Positions 1 through 8,557 of a stretch of 64,000 nt of DNA are shown piece by piece. The position numbers were made by a program, and so were the translations under genes. Within the stretch, counting starts at the first letter, position 1, and every line of letters starts with the position of its first letter. The stretch covers positions 1,631,001 through 1,695,000 of the forward strand of contig NZ_CP086380.1 in assembly GCF_020889625.1 (NCBI RefSeq), given 5' to 3'. The notes under the pieces are model-generated. The model worked only from the letters and a program-made list of their open reading frames with translations. It did no database searches and was not told the origin of the DNA. This DNA comes from Deinococcus radiophilus (GTDB taxonomy: Bacteria; Deinococcota; Deinococci; Deinococcales; Deinococcaceae).

Positions 1-229
1 GCAGGGCGTCGGCACTGCGGACCACCTCGTTGTCTTCCAGTTCCTGCGCGACAGCGGCCAGGGTATCTCCCGGCTGAACTTCCAGGGTGTATTCCCCGCC
101 CCCAGCAGGACCAGTCTGGCCTGTCAGAAACCAGGCCGCAACACCACCGGCCAGAATCAGCAGCATCAGTAGCGGCATCAGGATTTTGGCCCAGAGGGGC
201 AGACCTTGCCTACTTCCCAGCCGGGTCAT
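1..229 (-). CDS. mltG: Endolytic transglycosylase MltG, N-terminal part (cut by window edge)
   Basis: Only the first 76 codons are in the window; the gene continues past base 1. The product opens with a short basic cytoplasmic stretch (MTRLGSRQGLPLWAK), then one membrane helix (about residues 16-38, ILMPLLMLLILAGGVAAWFL), then a LysM-like segment with EYTLEVQPGDTLAAVAQEL and NEVVRSADAL. This order (one anchor followed by the G-x-T/S-L...IA..L...VIRS pattern) is the start of MltG/YceG, a membrane-bound lytic transglycosylase that ends peptidoglycan strand growth at the outer face of the inner membrane. The catalytic domain lies outside the window. An AGGAG ribosome site sits 5 nt before the ATG, which supports this start. 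The name rests on the N-terminus alone. Confidence 0.75.
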   Translation of the reverse strand, partial: MTRLGSRQGLPLWAKILMPLLMLLILAGGVAAWFLTGQTGPAGGGEYTLEVQPGDTLAAVAQELEDNEVVRSADAL

Positions 230-606
230 CCTCGGCTCCTATCACGGCAAACATTCATTGTTTTCCAGAATACTCGAAAGTCTGTACCCGCAGAAACGGC
301 ATACCCCTCTAGGGGCATACTCAACACCGTCCCAGTCATCAAAACGTATAGAAAAGCACCCCAGAAGTCGGGCAAAAACAGCTCACCATTTATTGAGAAC
401 GGCAGTAGTCTGCATTGATTGGTGGGTGGTGGCGACTGTGTAGCGCGCTCGGCAATCCATTGGGTCAATGTCAATTTATGCCGTTATCAATAAGTCGACT
501 TGGGGAGCCAGGCAGCCACGGTGGGCCTGCGGCTTGACACCTCCTCATAGGTCCGCCACTTAAGACGATTGAGCAAAGCAGGTTTTGAGTCAGAGGCCGA
601 CATAGC
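230..606. other. Intergenic region without a recognisable gene
   Basis: About 375 bp between mltG and the tRNA terminator. Open frames here are short and show no family resemblance or good ribosome sites. The region must hold the mltG promoter on the minus strand, but I could not settle on one pair of boxes. It is visibly more AT-rich than the flanking genes. Confidence 0.6.
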
Positions 607-629
607 AAAAAAACCCGCGCTAGGCGGGT
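607..629 (-). terminator. Rho-independent terminator of the tRNA cluster
   Basis: On the minus strand a CCCGC/GCGGG stem (614-618 with 624-628) is followed by seven T residues. It lies just past the 3' end of the tRNA-Thr gene and is oriented to stop transcription of the three tRNAs. Confidence 0.85.
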
Positions 630-637
630 CTCTGTTG

Positions 638-712
<75 letters not shown>

Positions 713-725
713 AGCTAATAAAGAG

Positions 726-801
<76 letters not shown>

Positions 802-826
802 AAGGATGCTCCCCAACGGGGAGACT

Positions 827-903
<77 letters not shown>

Positions 904-930
904 AAAGGGCTACATAAAGCAGCGGAGTAA

Positions 931-959
931 AGGATAGCCGCAGACTCGGCCCCTGTCAA
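931..959 (-). promoter_or_regulatory. Promoter of the tRNA cluster
   Basis: On the minus strand TTGACA (959-954) and TATCCT (936-931) are separated by exactly 17 bp. Transcription would begin near 924, about 20 nt before tRNA-Asp. Confidence 0.8.
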
Positions 960-992
960 CTGCGTCACGCTTGTTTACAAGGAGGCAGTAGC

Positions 993-1931
993 TCATGGTA
1001 TCAACTGGCGGACCATTTGCACGGGTGTCTGCTGGCCAGCTTGCACCTGCTCACGTGCCGCGGCCAGTTCCTCGGCGCGGCCCGCAGCAAAAGCCTTCCA
1101 GACGGCTTCGCGCAGCAGCTCGTCAAACCAGGCCGCTGTCTGGGAACGGCGGCGGGCAGACAGGTCCACTTCTCCTCTGAACTGCTGCACGGCTTCCCAG
1201 AATCCCTCTATTCCTTTACCTGTCAGCGCCGATACCTGCAAGGCGCGGGGATGCCACTCAGCGGCGTGGGAGGTCAGTAGGCTGAGGGCAGCCGTCAACT
1301 GGGATTGTGCCCGGTTGGCAGCCTTGGGATCGGTGTCGGCCTTGTTCACCACGGCCAGGTCACACAGTTCCATGATCCCGCGCTTGATCCCCTGCAACTC
1401 ATCGCCGGCATTGGGCAGCGTCAACAACACGAACAGATCGGTCATGCCGGCCACCTGCGTTTCACTCTGGCCCACACCCACCGTCTCGACCAGAATCACG
1501 TCGTAACCAGCAGCTTCGCACAGGGTCATGGCCTCGCGCGTCCGGCGGGCCACCCCGCCCAGGGTGCCTCCCGACGGACTGGGCCGAATAAAAGCCTGCG
1601 GGTGAACACTCAGGCCGGGCATGCGGGTCTTGTCCCCCATGATGGAACCGCCAGTCCGTACTGAGCTGGGGTCCACCGCCAGCACCGCCACCCGGTGGCC
1701 CCGCTCAGCCAACCACAGCCCCAGCGCCTCAATGAACGTACTTTTGCCTACGCCTGGTACGCCAGTCAGCCCGATACGAATGCTCCGGCCCCCTTGCGGG
1801 GCCAATTCGGTGAGTAACTCTTGGGCCGACGCTTCATCCTGGGGCCGGGTACTTTCGACCAGGGTGATAGCGCGGGCCAGGGCGCGGCGCTGCCCGGCCA
1901 AGAGCGGCGCGGCGAGGAGGTGCGGTGACAT
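993..1931 (-). CDS. meaB: MeaB/ArgK-type G-protein chaperone of methylmalonyl-CoA mutase
   Basis: The 312-residue product has the usual length of the MeaB/ArgK P-loop GTPase family, which guards and reloads adenosylcobalamin-dependent mutases in the cytoplasm. Visible motifs are the Walker A loop GVPGVGKST (near residue 57), the switch region with VDPSS and [11 protein letters not shown], the ETVGVGQSE segment, and the guanine-specificity motif NKAD. All motifs appear intact. The mutase itself is not in the window, so its partner is inferred from the family. The start follows a TAGCAT box by 6 nt with no ribosome site, suggesting a leaderless message. It is transcribed away from deoB. Confidence 0.9.
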   Translation of the reverse strand: MSPHLLAAPLLAGQRRALARAITLVESTRPQDEASAQELLTELAPQGGRSIRIGLTGVPGVGKSTFIEALGLWLAERGHRVAVLAVDPSSVRTGGSIMGDKTRMPGLSVHPQAFIRPSPSGGTLGGVARRTREAMTLCEAAGYDVILVETVGVGQSETQVAGMTDLFVLLTLPNAGDELQGIKRGIMELCDLAVVNKADTDPKAANRAQSQLTAALSLLTSHAAEWHPRALQVSALTGKGIEGFWEAVQQFRGEVDLSARRRSQTAAWFDELLREAVWKAFAAGRAEELAAAREQVQAGQQTPVQMVRQLIP

Positions 1932-1937
1932 AGACCC

Positions 1938-1943
1938 ATGCTA
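1938..1943 (-). promoter_or_regulatory. -10 box of leaderless meaB
   Basis: TAGCAT on the minus strand ends 6 nt before the meaB ATG, so the transcript would start at or next to the start codon. No convincing -35 box is seen. Confidence 0.45.
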
Positions 1944-2051
1944 AGTGATGGTTCTGCTGCCCGAGCAACCGACTGAACAGAGCTGAGGTTAAAAACGGCA
2001 GAGAAACTTTTGACAAGTCTCCATCAAACACTCTCCCGCAGCCCTCCCGCT

Positions 2052-2057
2052 TATGCT
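2052..2057 (+). promoter_or_regulatory. -10 box of leaderless deoB
   Basis: TATGCT ends 6 nt before the deoB ATG and no Shine-Dalgarno sequence is present. A TTGACA at 2010-2015 is too far away (36 bp) to pair with it. Confidence 0.45.
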
Positions 2058-2063
2058 GTACCC

Positions 2064-3269
2064 ATGCTACTGACCATTCTTGTTTTGGATTCCGTTGGTG
2101 TGGGTGCCCTGCCGGACGCCGCACGATTTGGCGACCCGCAGCAAGGCGGAGACGCAGGTTCGTTCACCCTGAACAACACCCTACGCGCTGCCCCAGTGAC
2201 CCTGCCGAATCTGGCAGGCCTGGGCCTCGGAGCTATCCCGGGCGTCGAGACGAACGAGGCGACCATCCCAGACGTGAGCGGCGCAGCCGGAGCCTATGGG
2301 CGCATGGAAGAAGTCAGCCCCGGCAAGGACTCGTCCACCGGACACTGGGAGTTTATGGGCGTGCAGCTGGAGAACGCTTTTCAGGTCTACCCACAGGGCT
2401 TTCCGCCAGAGGTGATGGACCGCTTTGACGCTGCCACTGGGCGCGGGCACCTGTGCAACCTGCCCTACTCCGGCACCGAAGTTCTTAAGGACTATGGCCG
2501 CGAGCATCTGGAGACGGGCGACCCCATCGTCTACACCAGCGCCGATAGCGTCTTTCAGGTGGCCGCTCACGTGGACAAAGTGCCGCTGGAGCAGCTGTAT
2601 GCCTGGTGCGAGGCGGCCCGCGAGATTCTGCAAGGTGAACACGCCGTGGCCCGCGTGATTGCCCGTCCCTTTGCCGGTGAGTCCCCTTTCGAACGGCTCA
2701 ACGACCACCGCAAGGACTACTCGTTGGTGCCGCCACGCACCGTACTGGACGCTCTCAAGGAAGCTGGCCGCGAAGTGATCGGGATCGGTAAGATTCCGGA
2801 CCTGTACGCTGGGCAGGGCTTTACGGAGATGCACCACACCGACGACAATGCCGACGGCATCCGTCAGACGCTGGCCCGGATGCACAAGGCTGCGCAGGAA
2901 GGAACCGAAGGGCTGATTTTCACCAATCTGGTGGATTTCGACTCCAAGTTCGGCCACCGCCGCGACCCTGAAGGGTACTCGGCGGCGCTGAAAGCCTTCG
3001 ACAACGCGCTGCCGGAATTCCTGGCGGCTGTTCCCGAAGACGGAGCCTTGCTGATCATCTCGGATCACGGCAACGACCCCAGCTGGTACGGCAGCGATCA
3101 CACCCGTGAATATGGCCTTCTGCTGGGTTACCGCCCAGGCATGAGCGGTCTGACCGACCTGGGAACCCGACAGACCTTCGCCGATGTGGGCGCCACTGCT
3201 GCCGATGCGCTCAAAGCAGAGTGGGACGGCCCCGGTCAGAGTTTCTGGCCTGAGCTGAGCGGGCAATGA
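2064..3269 (+). CDS. deoB: Phosphopentomutase
   Basis: The enzyme interconverts ribose-1-phosphate (or deoxyribose-1-phosphate) and the 5-phosphate, linking nucleoside salvage to the pentose phosphate pathway. The 401-residue product starts at [19 protein letters not shown], the conserved N-terminus with the first metal-binding Asp. It shows the alkaline-phosphatase-superfamily features [12 protein letters not shown] (with the phosphoacceptor Thr/Ser region), a Asp/His metal cluster in IISDHGNDP and a further GSDHTREYG. An earlier in-frame ATG at 2010 would add 18 residues with no family counterpart, so I chose 2064, which is also 6 nt after a -10 box. It is followed closely by the DUF3108-like gene. 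Confidence 0.93.
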   Translation: MLLTILVLDSVGVGALPDAARFGDPQQGGDAGSFTLNNTLRAAPVTLPNLAGLGLGAIPGVETNEATIPDVSGAAGAYGRMEEVSPGKDSSTGHWEFMGVQLENAFQVYPQGFPPEVMDRFDAATGRGHLCNLPYSGTEVLKDYGREHLETGDPIVYTSADSVFQVAAHVDKVPLEQLYAWCEAAREILQGEHAVARVIARPFAGESPFERLNDHRKDYSLVPPRTVLDALKEAGREVIGIGKIPDLYAGQGFTEMHHTDDNADGIRQTLARMHKAAQEGTEGLIFTNLVDFDSKFGHRRDPEGYSAALKAFDNALPEFLAAVPEDGALLIISDHGNDPSWYGSDHTREYGLLLGYRPGMSGLTDLGTRQTFADVGATAADALKAEWDGPGQSFWPELSGQ

Positions 3270-3278
3270 GTCAGCATC

Positions 3279-3983
3279 ATGTCTGACCCGGCAGGTCCAC
3301 CCGGCCTGTTCGACCTGAGCGGTGGCCTGCCCCACTGGGCCCAGGCAGGCGAGGAGTTCGAGCTGGCCCTCAGCCTGGGCGGCAAGTACGCTGGCACACA
3401 GCGCTGGAGCATTCACCCGGAACGCGGCGCGGTGGTGACACGGGTGGATACGGAATTCGGGGGAGTATTGCCGCACCTGCGAATGCAGCAGACCAGCCGC
3501 CTGCACCCCCGAACCCTGGCGCAGCTGGGCTATACCGAGGGCGAAGGCGGACGCACGGGCTACGACCTGAGTCTCGACTACCGCAGCGGCCTGGTGCGGC
3601 TACGGCAGCGCGGCGAAGAGGCGGAGTTGCCGCTCCTACAAGACCATCTGGACCCGGTGTCCGTGCTGCTGTGGGTGCGGGAGTGGCAGGTTCCGGTGGG
3701 CACCCAGCGCATCGTACGGCTGGCGGGAAACGGCATCCATGTCCAGCGCCTCCCCGATGGTCCAGTGACGGACTCCCCAGAAGCAGCAGACAGCCAAGTT
3801 TTCGTGCTGCGGCCTGGCGGGGCTGGGGTCTGGCGCTCTGCCACGCAGCCGCACACCTTCTTACGACTGACGCAGCCTACGCCCTTTGGAATGATTGACG
3901 CCCTGCCTGGGGGCAGCTGGTCCGAGCGACCCGGCGTGCGGGGCGACTCGGCCAAGCCGCGTGAGCGGCGGCGGGTGGGCTGA
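3279..3983 (+). CDS. DUF3108-like hypothetical protein
   Basis: The 234-residue product contains a central stretch resembling DUF3108 (FELALSLGGKYAGTQRWSI, then HLRMQQTSRLHP and LSLDYRSGLVRLRQRGEEAELPLL), a mostly beta-strand domain of unknown function found in envelope proteins. I see no signal peptide or membrane helix, and the C-terminus is Arg/Pro-rich. It starts 9 nt after the deoB stop codon and is probably cotranscribed with it, but nothing in the sequence ties it to nucleoside metabolism. The family match is by eye and tentative; that it is a real gene is well supported by its length and position. Confidence 0.6.
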   Translation: MSDPAGPPGLFDLSGGLPHWAQAGEEFELALSLGGKYAGTQRWSIHPERGAVVTRVDTEFGGVLPHLRMQQTSRLHPRTLAQLGYTEGEGGRTGYDLSLDYRSGLVRLRQRGEEAELPLLQDHLDPVSVLLWVREWQVPVGTQRIVRLAGNGIHVQRLPDGPVTDSPEAADSQVFVLRPGGAGVWRSATQPHTFLRLTQPTPFGMIDALPGGSWSERPGVRGDSAKPRERRRVG

Positions 3984-4037
3984 ACCCGCGACCCTGAGCA
4001 GGGACTCTCTGCCCTGACCGCCCGTTCAGCTCACCGC

Positions 4038-4043
4038 TATAGT
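4038..4043 (+). promoter_or_regulatory. -10 box of leaderless DUF420 gene
   Basis: TATAGT ends 8 nt before the ATG at 4052. CTGACC at 4014-4019, 18 bp upstream, is a plausible -35 box. Confidence 0.6.
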
Positions 4044-4051
4044 GACCTGCA

Positions 4052-4543
4052 ATGTTTCCAGATGCCGCCATCATCAACCAAGCTGCTGTCACCACGATTG
4101 TCCTGAGCGGCCTCGCGCTGCTGGCGGGAGTCTTTTTCATTCGTTCTGGGGAACGCGAAAAACATATGCGGGCCATGCTGACGGCCAGCGCTTTAGCGGC
4201 ACTCTTTCTGGTACTGTACCTGACCCGCCTGGCCCTGGGCTACGAAAAAGCCTATGCCGGACCGGAGGAGTGGCGGACAGCCTACTTTGCCCTACTGATC
4301 AGCCATGTGGCCCTGGCCACGGCCAACCTGCCGCTGGCCGTCATTCCGCTGGGCTACGCTTACAAAGGCCTCAAGGCCGCAGGCAACCTGGCCCGTGTCG
4401 AACAGGTGGCGGAAGCCCGTGAGGCCTTTGCCAAGCACCGCGCTTGGGTCCGCTGGACAGTGCCGGTGTGGCTGTATGTGGCGGTGACGGGTTGGATCAT
4501 TTACCTGATTCTAGGCCGCTACGGCGAAGTGATGGGGCATTGA
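4052..4543 (+). CDS. DUF420 family membrane protein
   Basis: The 163-residue product has four predicted membrane helices (about residues 12-30, 43-62, 80-104 and 137-157) with short loops. It resembles the DUF420/YozB family in its histidines ([23 protein letters not shown]) spaced along the helices. DUF420 proteins are often found with cytochrome oxidase or SCO/haem genes, but none are present here, so no function can be assigned. The following DUF418 gene is on the same strand, 43 bp away, and appears to have its own promoter. Confidence 0.75.
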   Translation: MFPDAAIINQAAVTTIVLSGLALLAGVFFIRSGEREKHMRAMLTASALAALFLVLYLTRLALGYEKAYAGPEEWRTAYFALLISHVALATANLPLAVIPLGYAYKGLKAAGNLARVEQVAEAREAFAKHRAWVRWTVPVWLYVAVTGWIIYLILGRYGEVMGH

Positions 4544-4574
4544 TCCAGCCAGCACCCTGAGCCCGCCGCTGCGC

Positions 4575-4580
4575 TAGCCT
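4575..4580 (+). promoter_or_regulatory. -10 box of leaderless DUF418 gene
   Basis: TAGCCT ends 6 nt before the GTG start at 4587; no ribosome site is present. Confidence 0.4.
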
Positions 4581-4586
4581 CGGACT

Positions 4587-5741
4587 GTGACCCAGCCTGC
4601 GCCCGATACTGTCCTGCCTCCCGATGCAGCCCCGTCTGTTCACGCCCCAGTGGCAGCGCAGGACCGTGCCCTCCTGCCGGATGCACTGCGGGGCTTCGCC
4701 CTACTGGGTATCGCCCTGATCAACGTGCAGGACTTCGCAGGTTTTCGGATGTGGGAACAGCAGGGCCTGGACCGCGCTGTACAGGTGATGACCGACGTGC
4801 TGTTCAATGGCAAGTCCATCACCCTGTTTGCCATGCTGTTCGGCTGGGGCGCGGCGGGGCTGTGGGAGCGGCATGGCGCAGCACTGTACATCCGGCGGCA
4901 CTTGCTGCTGCTGGTCATTGGGTTGCTGCATTTCGCGCTGCTGTGGCACGGCGACATCATTGCCGGCTACGCCGTGGGCGCTTTTATTTTCATGCTGCTG
5001 CTGCGCTTCCGGGCCACGGCACTGCTGCGCTGGGCCTGGGGGCTGTATCTGCTGGGCGTGCTCAACTACGTGGCGGGCTACGGCATGTTCAGCACCACAC
5101 CGGGTTCACGGCAGCTGTTCTCGGAAACCTTTGCGCCGGGCCAGAGCTACGCCAGCATGCTGCAAGCACGGTTGGCCGAGGTGCCCGAGCAAGTGCTGAG
5201 CGGTGTTTGGCTGGCGAGTATCACGCTGCCGCTGTTCGCCTTCGGGGGCTGGGCCTACCGCTCTGGTCTGCTGACCCGTCCCGCCGAACACTTGCCCCTG
5301 CTGCGCCGTTTGCTGGGCTGGGGCTTGGGTCTGGGTATCCCGCTGAGCCTGGGCCTGGCTTATCTGAACACGGTGGATACGGAGCAGGCCGGTCTGCTGT
5401 CTGAGGGCATGCGGCTTGTCAGCGGCCTGCCGATGGCCTTCGGGTATGTAGGACTGTTCGGCCTGGCTGTGGTTCAGCGTCCTGGCCTCCCGGCACTGCA
5501 GGCCCTGTCGAACAGTGGGCGACTGGCACTGACGCACTACATCAGTCAGTCCATCGTGCTGACCAGTATTTTTTACCCGTACACGTTTGACCTGCGCGGC
5601 CATGTCGGAGCGGCAGCAGCAGTAGGCACTGCGCTGGTTCTGGCGCTGGCTCAGATTGCCTTGAGCCGCCTGTATCTGGCCCGGTATGGCCGTGGACCAC
5701 TTGAAAGCCTGCTGCGCTGGGCGGTGTACGGACGCCGCTGA
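4587..5741 (+). CDS. DUF418 (YeiB-like) multi-pass membrane protein
   Basis: The 384-residue product starts with GTG and has about ten hydrophobic segments. It carries the family N-terminal signature (LLPDALRGFALLGIALINVQDF), the HGDIIAGYAVGAF motif after the third or fourth helix, and a C-terminal DUF418 domain with NSGRLALTHYISQSI. This family is related in layout to acyltransferase-3 membrane proteins, but no activity is established. The first 20 residues are Pro/Ala-rich and likely cytoplasmic. It runs convergently into the histidine kinase gene, whose stop is 6 bp away. Confidence 0.82.
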   Translation: MTQPAPDTVLPPDAAPSVHAPVAAQDRALLPDALRGFALLGIALINVQDFAGFRMWEQQGLDRAVQVMTDVLFNGKSITLFAMLFGWGAAGLWERHGAALYIRRHLLLLVIGLLHFALLWHGDIIAGYAVGAFIFMLLLRFRATALLRWAWGLYLLGVLNYVAGYGMFSTTPGSRQLFSETFAPGQSYASMLQARLAEVPEQVLSGVWLASITLPLFAFGGWAYRSGLLTRPAEHLPLLRRLLGWGLGLGIPLSLGLAYLNTVDTEQAGLLSEGMRLVSGLPMAFGYVGLFGLAVVQRPGLPALQALSNSGRLALTHYISQSIVLTSIFYPYTFDLRGHVGAAAAVGTALVLALAQIALSRLYLARYGRGPLESLLRWAVYGRR

Positions 5742-5747
5742 GCGCCC

Positions 5748-6983
5748 TCAGGGGGCAGCGGGCAGGACCAGCGTGAAGCTGGCTCCCTGATCCTGTCCCG
5801 CCGATTCGGCCCAGATGCGGCCACCCTGGCGGAGCATCAGGCGCCGCACCACAGCCAAGCCCACGCCCTCACCGGGAAAATCGCGCTCAGGGTGCAACTT
5901 GCGGAAGACCTCGAACATGGATTCGCGGTAATTAGGATTGAAACCGCGTCCATTGTCGCGCAGATAAATGACGATTTCAGCTCCGACTTGCTCAGCCCAG
6001 ATCCGCAAGGTGGGATGGGGACGGCCATCGGTGGCTTTAAAGGCATTCTCCAGCAGTTGCCGCAGGACCGTTTGCATGGACTGCGTATCACAAATCACCC
6101 TGGGCAGGTCCTCACGGTGGAGGGTCAGCCCCGGCGCGTTCCCACTTTCCTTGAGGGCAGCGTCCAGCACCCGGTCGAGGTCTATGGCCGTCAGACTGAG
6201 CTGAGAGTTGCAGGCCAGGGCCAGCTGATCCAGCGCACTGATCAGCGTCTCCATGCGCCGCGCCGAAGCCACAATGGTCGCCACCGAGCGGCGCGACTGC
6301 TCATTGAGATCAGCCGTTTCGAGGCGGCCAGCAAAGCTCAGGATATGCCGCAATGGCGTCGCCAAGTCGTGTGCGACCGACTGCATAAAGCGCTCCATTT
6401 CGCTGGCCATGCTCAGTGCGTCTGCCGTCCGCTGCTCAATGCGGCTTTCAAGTGTCTGGTTCAGATGCACCAGGTCGCGCTGGGCTTTTTTCAGGGCCGT
6501 AATATCCGAAAGGGCCATCAGCAGCTGCGAGCCTCCCGGTCCGGCCTCCTGAACATTGTGGCTGACCACCAGCTCGACCTGTGCGTAACAGCTCTGACCG
6601 TCGGCACGCAGCAACTTGAATTCTGCCGACTTGCCCCCCTGAAGCAAGCGGCCTTCCAGGGTTCCCAGCAGAGCTTCCAACTGCCCATGCTGCTGCCAGT
6701 GCAGCCAGTGGGTCAGCTGCTGACCTTCCAGTTGTCCACTGGCCAGACCCAACATGGCTCCCGCTGCATGATTGGCACGCATAATCTGGCCGCTGCGGTT
6801 CAGGACCATATAGCCGACTGGCGCATCCTCAAACAGCAACTGATAGCTGGCGGAATCGCCCGGCCAGCCCTGAGGACCTAAAACAGTTGCGGGGTCAGCA
6901 GCTGTCCTGTCTGCCTGGACCTGCTCTACTTGCAGCTGAGCGCCACCTTCGCTCTCAGAGCTAGAAAAATTTGGGATGGTCAT
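5748..6983 (-). CDS. PAS-domain sensor histidine kinase
   Basis: The 411-residue product has, in order, a PAS domain (about residues 50-170, with YQLLFEDAPVGYMVLNRSGQIMRANHAAGAMLG), a coiled linker (LKKAQRDLVHLNQTLESRIEQRTADAL), a dimerisation domain with the phosphoacceptor His in SVAHDLATPLRHILSF, and an ATP-binding domain with the N box (LLENAFKAT), DNGRGFNPNYRESMFEVF and GEGVGLAVVRRL. No membrane helix is visible, so it is probably a soluble kinase sensing an internal or diffusible signal. No response regulator is adjacent. The chosen ATG has AGGAG 8 nt upstream; an upstream in-frame start at 7034 lacks one. An IS element sits 75 bp before the start and probably alters its expression. Confidence 0.88.
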   Translation of the reverse strand: MTIPNFSSSESEGGAQLQVEQVQADRTAADPATVLGPQGWPGDSASYQLLFEDAPVGYMVLNRSGQIMRANHAAGAMLGLASGQLEGQQLTHWLHWQQHGQLEALLGTLEGRLLQGGKSAEFKLLRADGQSCYAQVELVVSHNVQEAGPGGSQLLMALSDITALKKAQRDLVHLNQTLESRIEQRTADALSMASEMERFMQSVAHDLATPLRHILSFAGRLETADLNEQSRRSVATIVASARRMETLISALDQLALACNSQLSLTAIDLDRVLDAALKESGNAPGLTLHREDLPRVICDTQSMQTVLRQLLENAFKATDGRPHPTLRIWAEQVGAEIVIYLRDNGRGFNPNYRESMFEVFRKLHPERDFPGEGVGLAVVRRLMLRQGGRIWAESAGQDQGASFTLVLPAAP

Positions 6984-7048
6984 GCAGCACTCCTGTCGGT
7001 TGCTTCTGAGCAGCCAGGCCTTCAAGGGGACCAAATCAAACAGCGAGT

Positions 7049-7057
7049 CTGACAGAC
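7049..7057. repeat. Left target-site duplication of the IS element
   Basis: CTGACAGAC, identical to 8264-8272, directly abuts the left inverted repeat. A 9-bp duplication fits the IS4 family. Confidence 0.85.
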
Positions 7058-7076
7058 CTCAGTAGGTGACAACTTC
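7058..7076 (+). repeat. Left terminal inverted repeat (IRL)
   Basis: CTCAGTAGGTGACAACTTC is the exact reverse complement of the right end at 8245-8263. Confidence 0.93.
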
Positions 7077-8262
7077 AGTTTCACATTGTCCTAGACGGCA
7101 AAAACCAACAGTCGGCCCCATCAAGCTTGATGGGGCCGACTGTTCACGGTTTCCTGAGAGTGTGAAAACAACAGAATCCGCCGCCCAGCAGGCTACCGTA
7201 CTGACCCGCCACTTCAAAGCACACGCGAGTCACCTCCGCATTGACACCCTTCAGCGGCTGATCGATGTGCTTCTGGCGATGATTGCCGCGAGGAGCATCA
7301 ATCATCACGACCTGAGTCCTCACATGCCCGGTATCAGCACGCCGCAAGCCAAGAAAAGAAGGGCGGACCGAACCTTCCGGGATGAGCAGCTGGACATGGA
7401 CTTTTTCATCGCTCTGCTCGTCGTCCATCTTCCACCGGGGAAGGTGTTGCTGAGTCTGGACCGCACCAACTGGGAGCATGGGGAAACGCCCATCAATTTT
7501 CTGGTGCTTGGAGCCGTGGTTCATGGCTTCACCCTGCCCCTGATTTGGGTTCCTCTTGATGAGTCTGGGAACAGCCATACCTATGCCCGTATGTGGCTGG
7601 TATTGAAGCTCCTCCGCGTCTTGCCAGCGAAACGCTGGCAAGGCCTGGTGGCTGACCGTGAGTTCATCGGTGCGGAGTGGTTCCGTTTTCTCCGTCGTCA
7701 AGGCATCAAGCGGGCGATCCGCATTCGGCACAGCGACATGCTGGACGACACGAATGGGAAGGAATGGTTTAAGCACGTCCAGCACGGTCATTTCCATGAA
7801 ATCGACGAAAAGGTGTTCGTGTTTGGCGAACTCATGCGGGTGGTCGCGACGAGGTCATCCACAGGTGACCTCGTCATCATTGCCACAGATTTCAGCGCTC
7901 GGAAGACCTGGAAGCTGTACAAGCAGCGCTGGTCAATCGAGTGCACCTTCAGCAGCTTCAAGATGCGAGGCTTCGACCTGGAGCGGACTGGGATGACGGA
8001 AAGGAGCCGTCTACAGCGGCTCTTTGGCCTGGTGACACTGGCCTGGGTGTTCTGCTTGCGCCTGGGGGTCTGGCTGGGCCAGACCCAGCCCATCCCCGTT
8101 CTCAAGCATGGTCGTAGAGCGGTCAGTCTGGTGCGGCACGGTGCTCAGCATCTCGTGGATGCCTTACGGTGGAAACCCAAACAGTTCATGGCTGTCCTAG
8201 ACCTGTTGACCCAGCCCTTTTGCCCACCAGGAGCGCCTTTAGACGAAGTTGTCACCTACTGA
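7066..8262 (+). CDS. IS4-family DDE transposase
   Basis: The product (398 residues from GTG 7066) cuts and joins the IS ends in the usual DDE manner. The catalytic residues are visible: first Asp in LLSLDRTNWEHG, second Asp in GLVADREFIGAEWF, and Glu in the IS4 YREK signature YKQRWSIECTFSSFK. The start is uncertain. GTG 7066 lies within the left inverted repeat, and the first 30 codons run through a perfect palindrome (7107-7144), so a GTG at 7162, giving a protein that begins VKTTESAAQ, is an equally good start. No frameshift or internal stop is present, so the enzyme is likely active. Confidence 0.92.
   Translation: MTTSVSHCPRRQKPTVGPIKLDGADCSRFPESVKTTESAAQQATVLTRHFKAHASHLRIDTLQRLIDVLLAMIAARSINHHDLSPHMPGISTPQAKKRRADRTFRDEQLDMDFFIALLVVHLPPGKVLLSLDRTNWEHGETPINFLVLGAVVHGFTLPLIWVPLDESGNSHTYARMWLVLKLLRVLPAKRWQGLVADREFIGAEWFRFLRRQGIKRAIRIRHSDMLDDTNGKEWFKHVQHGHFHEIDEKVFVFGELMRVVATRSSTGDLVIIATDFSARKTWKLYKQRWSIECTFSSFKMRGFDLERTGMTERSRLQRLFGLVTLAWVFCLRLGVWLGQTQPIPVLKHGRRAVSLVRHGAQHLVDALRWKPKQFMAVLDLLTQPFCPPGAPLDEVVTY
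7107..7144. repeat. Perfect 38-bp palindrome inside the IS left end
   Basis: Two 19-nt arms, AACAGTCGGCCCCATCAAG and its exact complement, meet with no spacer at a HindIII-type AAGCTT centre. In RNA this would form a very stable hairpin at the 5' end of the transposase message. A family-based guess is protection against transcription or translation entering from outside the element, as known for IS10 and IS50; this is inference. Confidence 0.9.
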
Positions 8263-8263
8263 G
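8245..8263 (-). repeat. Right terminal inverted repeat (IRR)
   Basis: GAAGTTGTCACCTACTGAG matches the reverse complement of the left repeat in all 19 positions and contains the transposase TGA stop (8260-8262). Confidence 0.93.
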
Positions 8264-8272
8264 CTGACAGAC
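8264..8272. repeat. Right target-site duplication of the IS element
   Basis: CTGACAGAC, identical to 7049-7057, follows the right inverted repeat immediately. Confidence 0.85.
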
Positions 8273-8557
8273 CTCCGACCCGCTCACGCCGTACGGACTT
8301 CAGTGTAACAAATTCATAATTTTGTGTGAAGGCATATTGAAGCTGGAATCAGTTCCAGCACTATCCGGGGATAGGCCTGAGGCAAGAGATCAACTTGTTG
8401 CGCAGAGACTTGACAGTATTCAGTCTGCCAAGCCGGCTCATAAAGACCCGTTGAGCCTATGAATTTTTCTTTGCTGCGTAAAGGTTAAATACCAGTTTTT
8501 TAAAGGTCATTCTTGAGGACCGAGCACGCATAGGCTCTAGCATGAGTTGAAGGTGTC
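8273..8557. other. Upstream region of the CheB/CheR/PAS gene
   Basis: About 285 bp with no gene, AT-rich compared with its surroundings, that was joined to 6984-7057 before the IS inserted. It should carry the promoter of the gene at 8558. TTGACA is present near 8410, but no well-spaced -10 box follows it, so I do not mark a promoter. Confidence 0.5.

Larger units (their letters stand above)
7058..8263 (+). mobile_element. Complete IS4-family insertion sequence (1206 bp)
   Basis: The element is bounded by perfect 19-bp inverted repeats and flanked by a 9-bp direct duplication of the target (CTGACAGAC). One transposase gene spans nearly its whole length, and its stop codon lies inside the right repeat. 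The intact ends, clean target duplication and undamaged reading frame point to a recent insertion. It landed in the region between a minus-strand histidine kinase and a plus-strand CheB/CheR-like gene. Because the left end of the element and the target share CTC, the exact boundary could be shifted by up to 3 bp, but the repeats fix it best as given. Confidence 0.93.

Noticed and set aside
2010..2063. Upstream in-frame ATG start for deoB, with TTGACA as promoter
   Set aside because: The added 18 residues match nothing, the conserved N-terminus starts at 2064, and the TTGACA is 36 bp from the -10 box, too far to pair with it.
2181..3506. A 441-codon minus-strand frame over deoB
   Set aside because: Antisense to the intact deoB and the next gene; no motif and no start signal.
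7058..8263. Considered whether the IS belongs to a composite transposon carrying the signalling genes
   Set aside because: Only one copy is present in the window and it has its own target duplication, so it moved as a single element.
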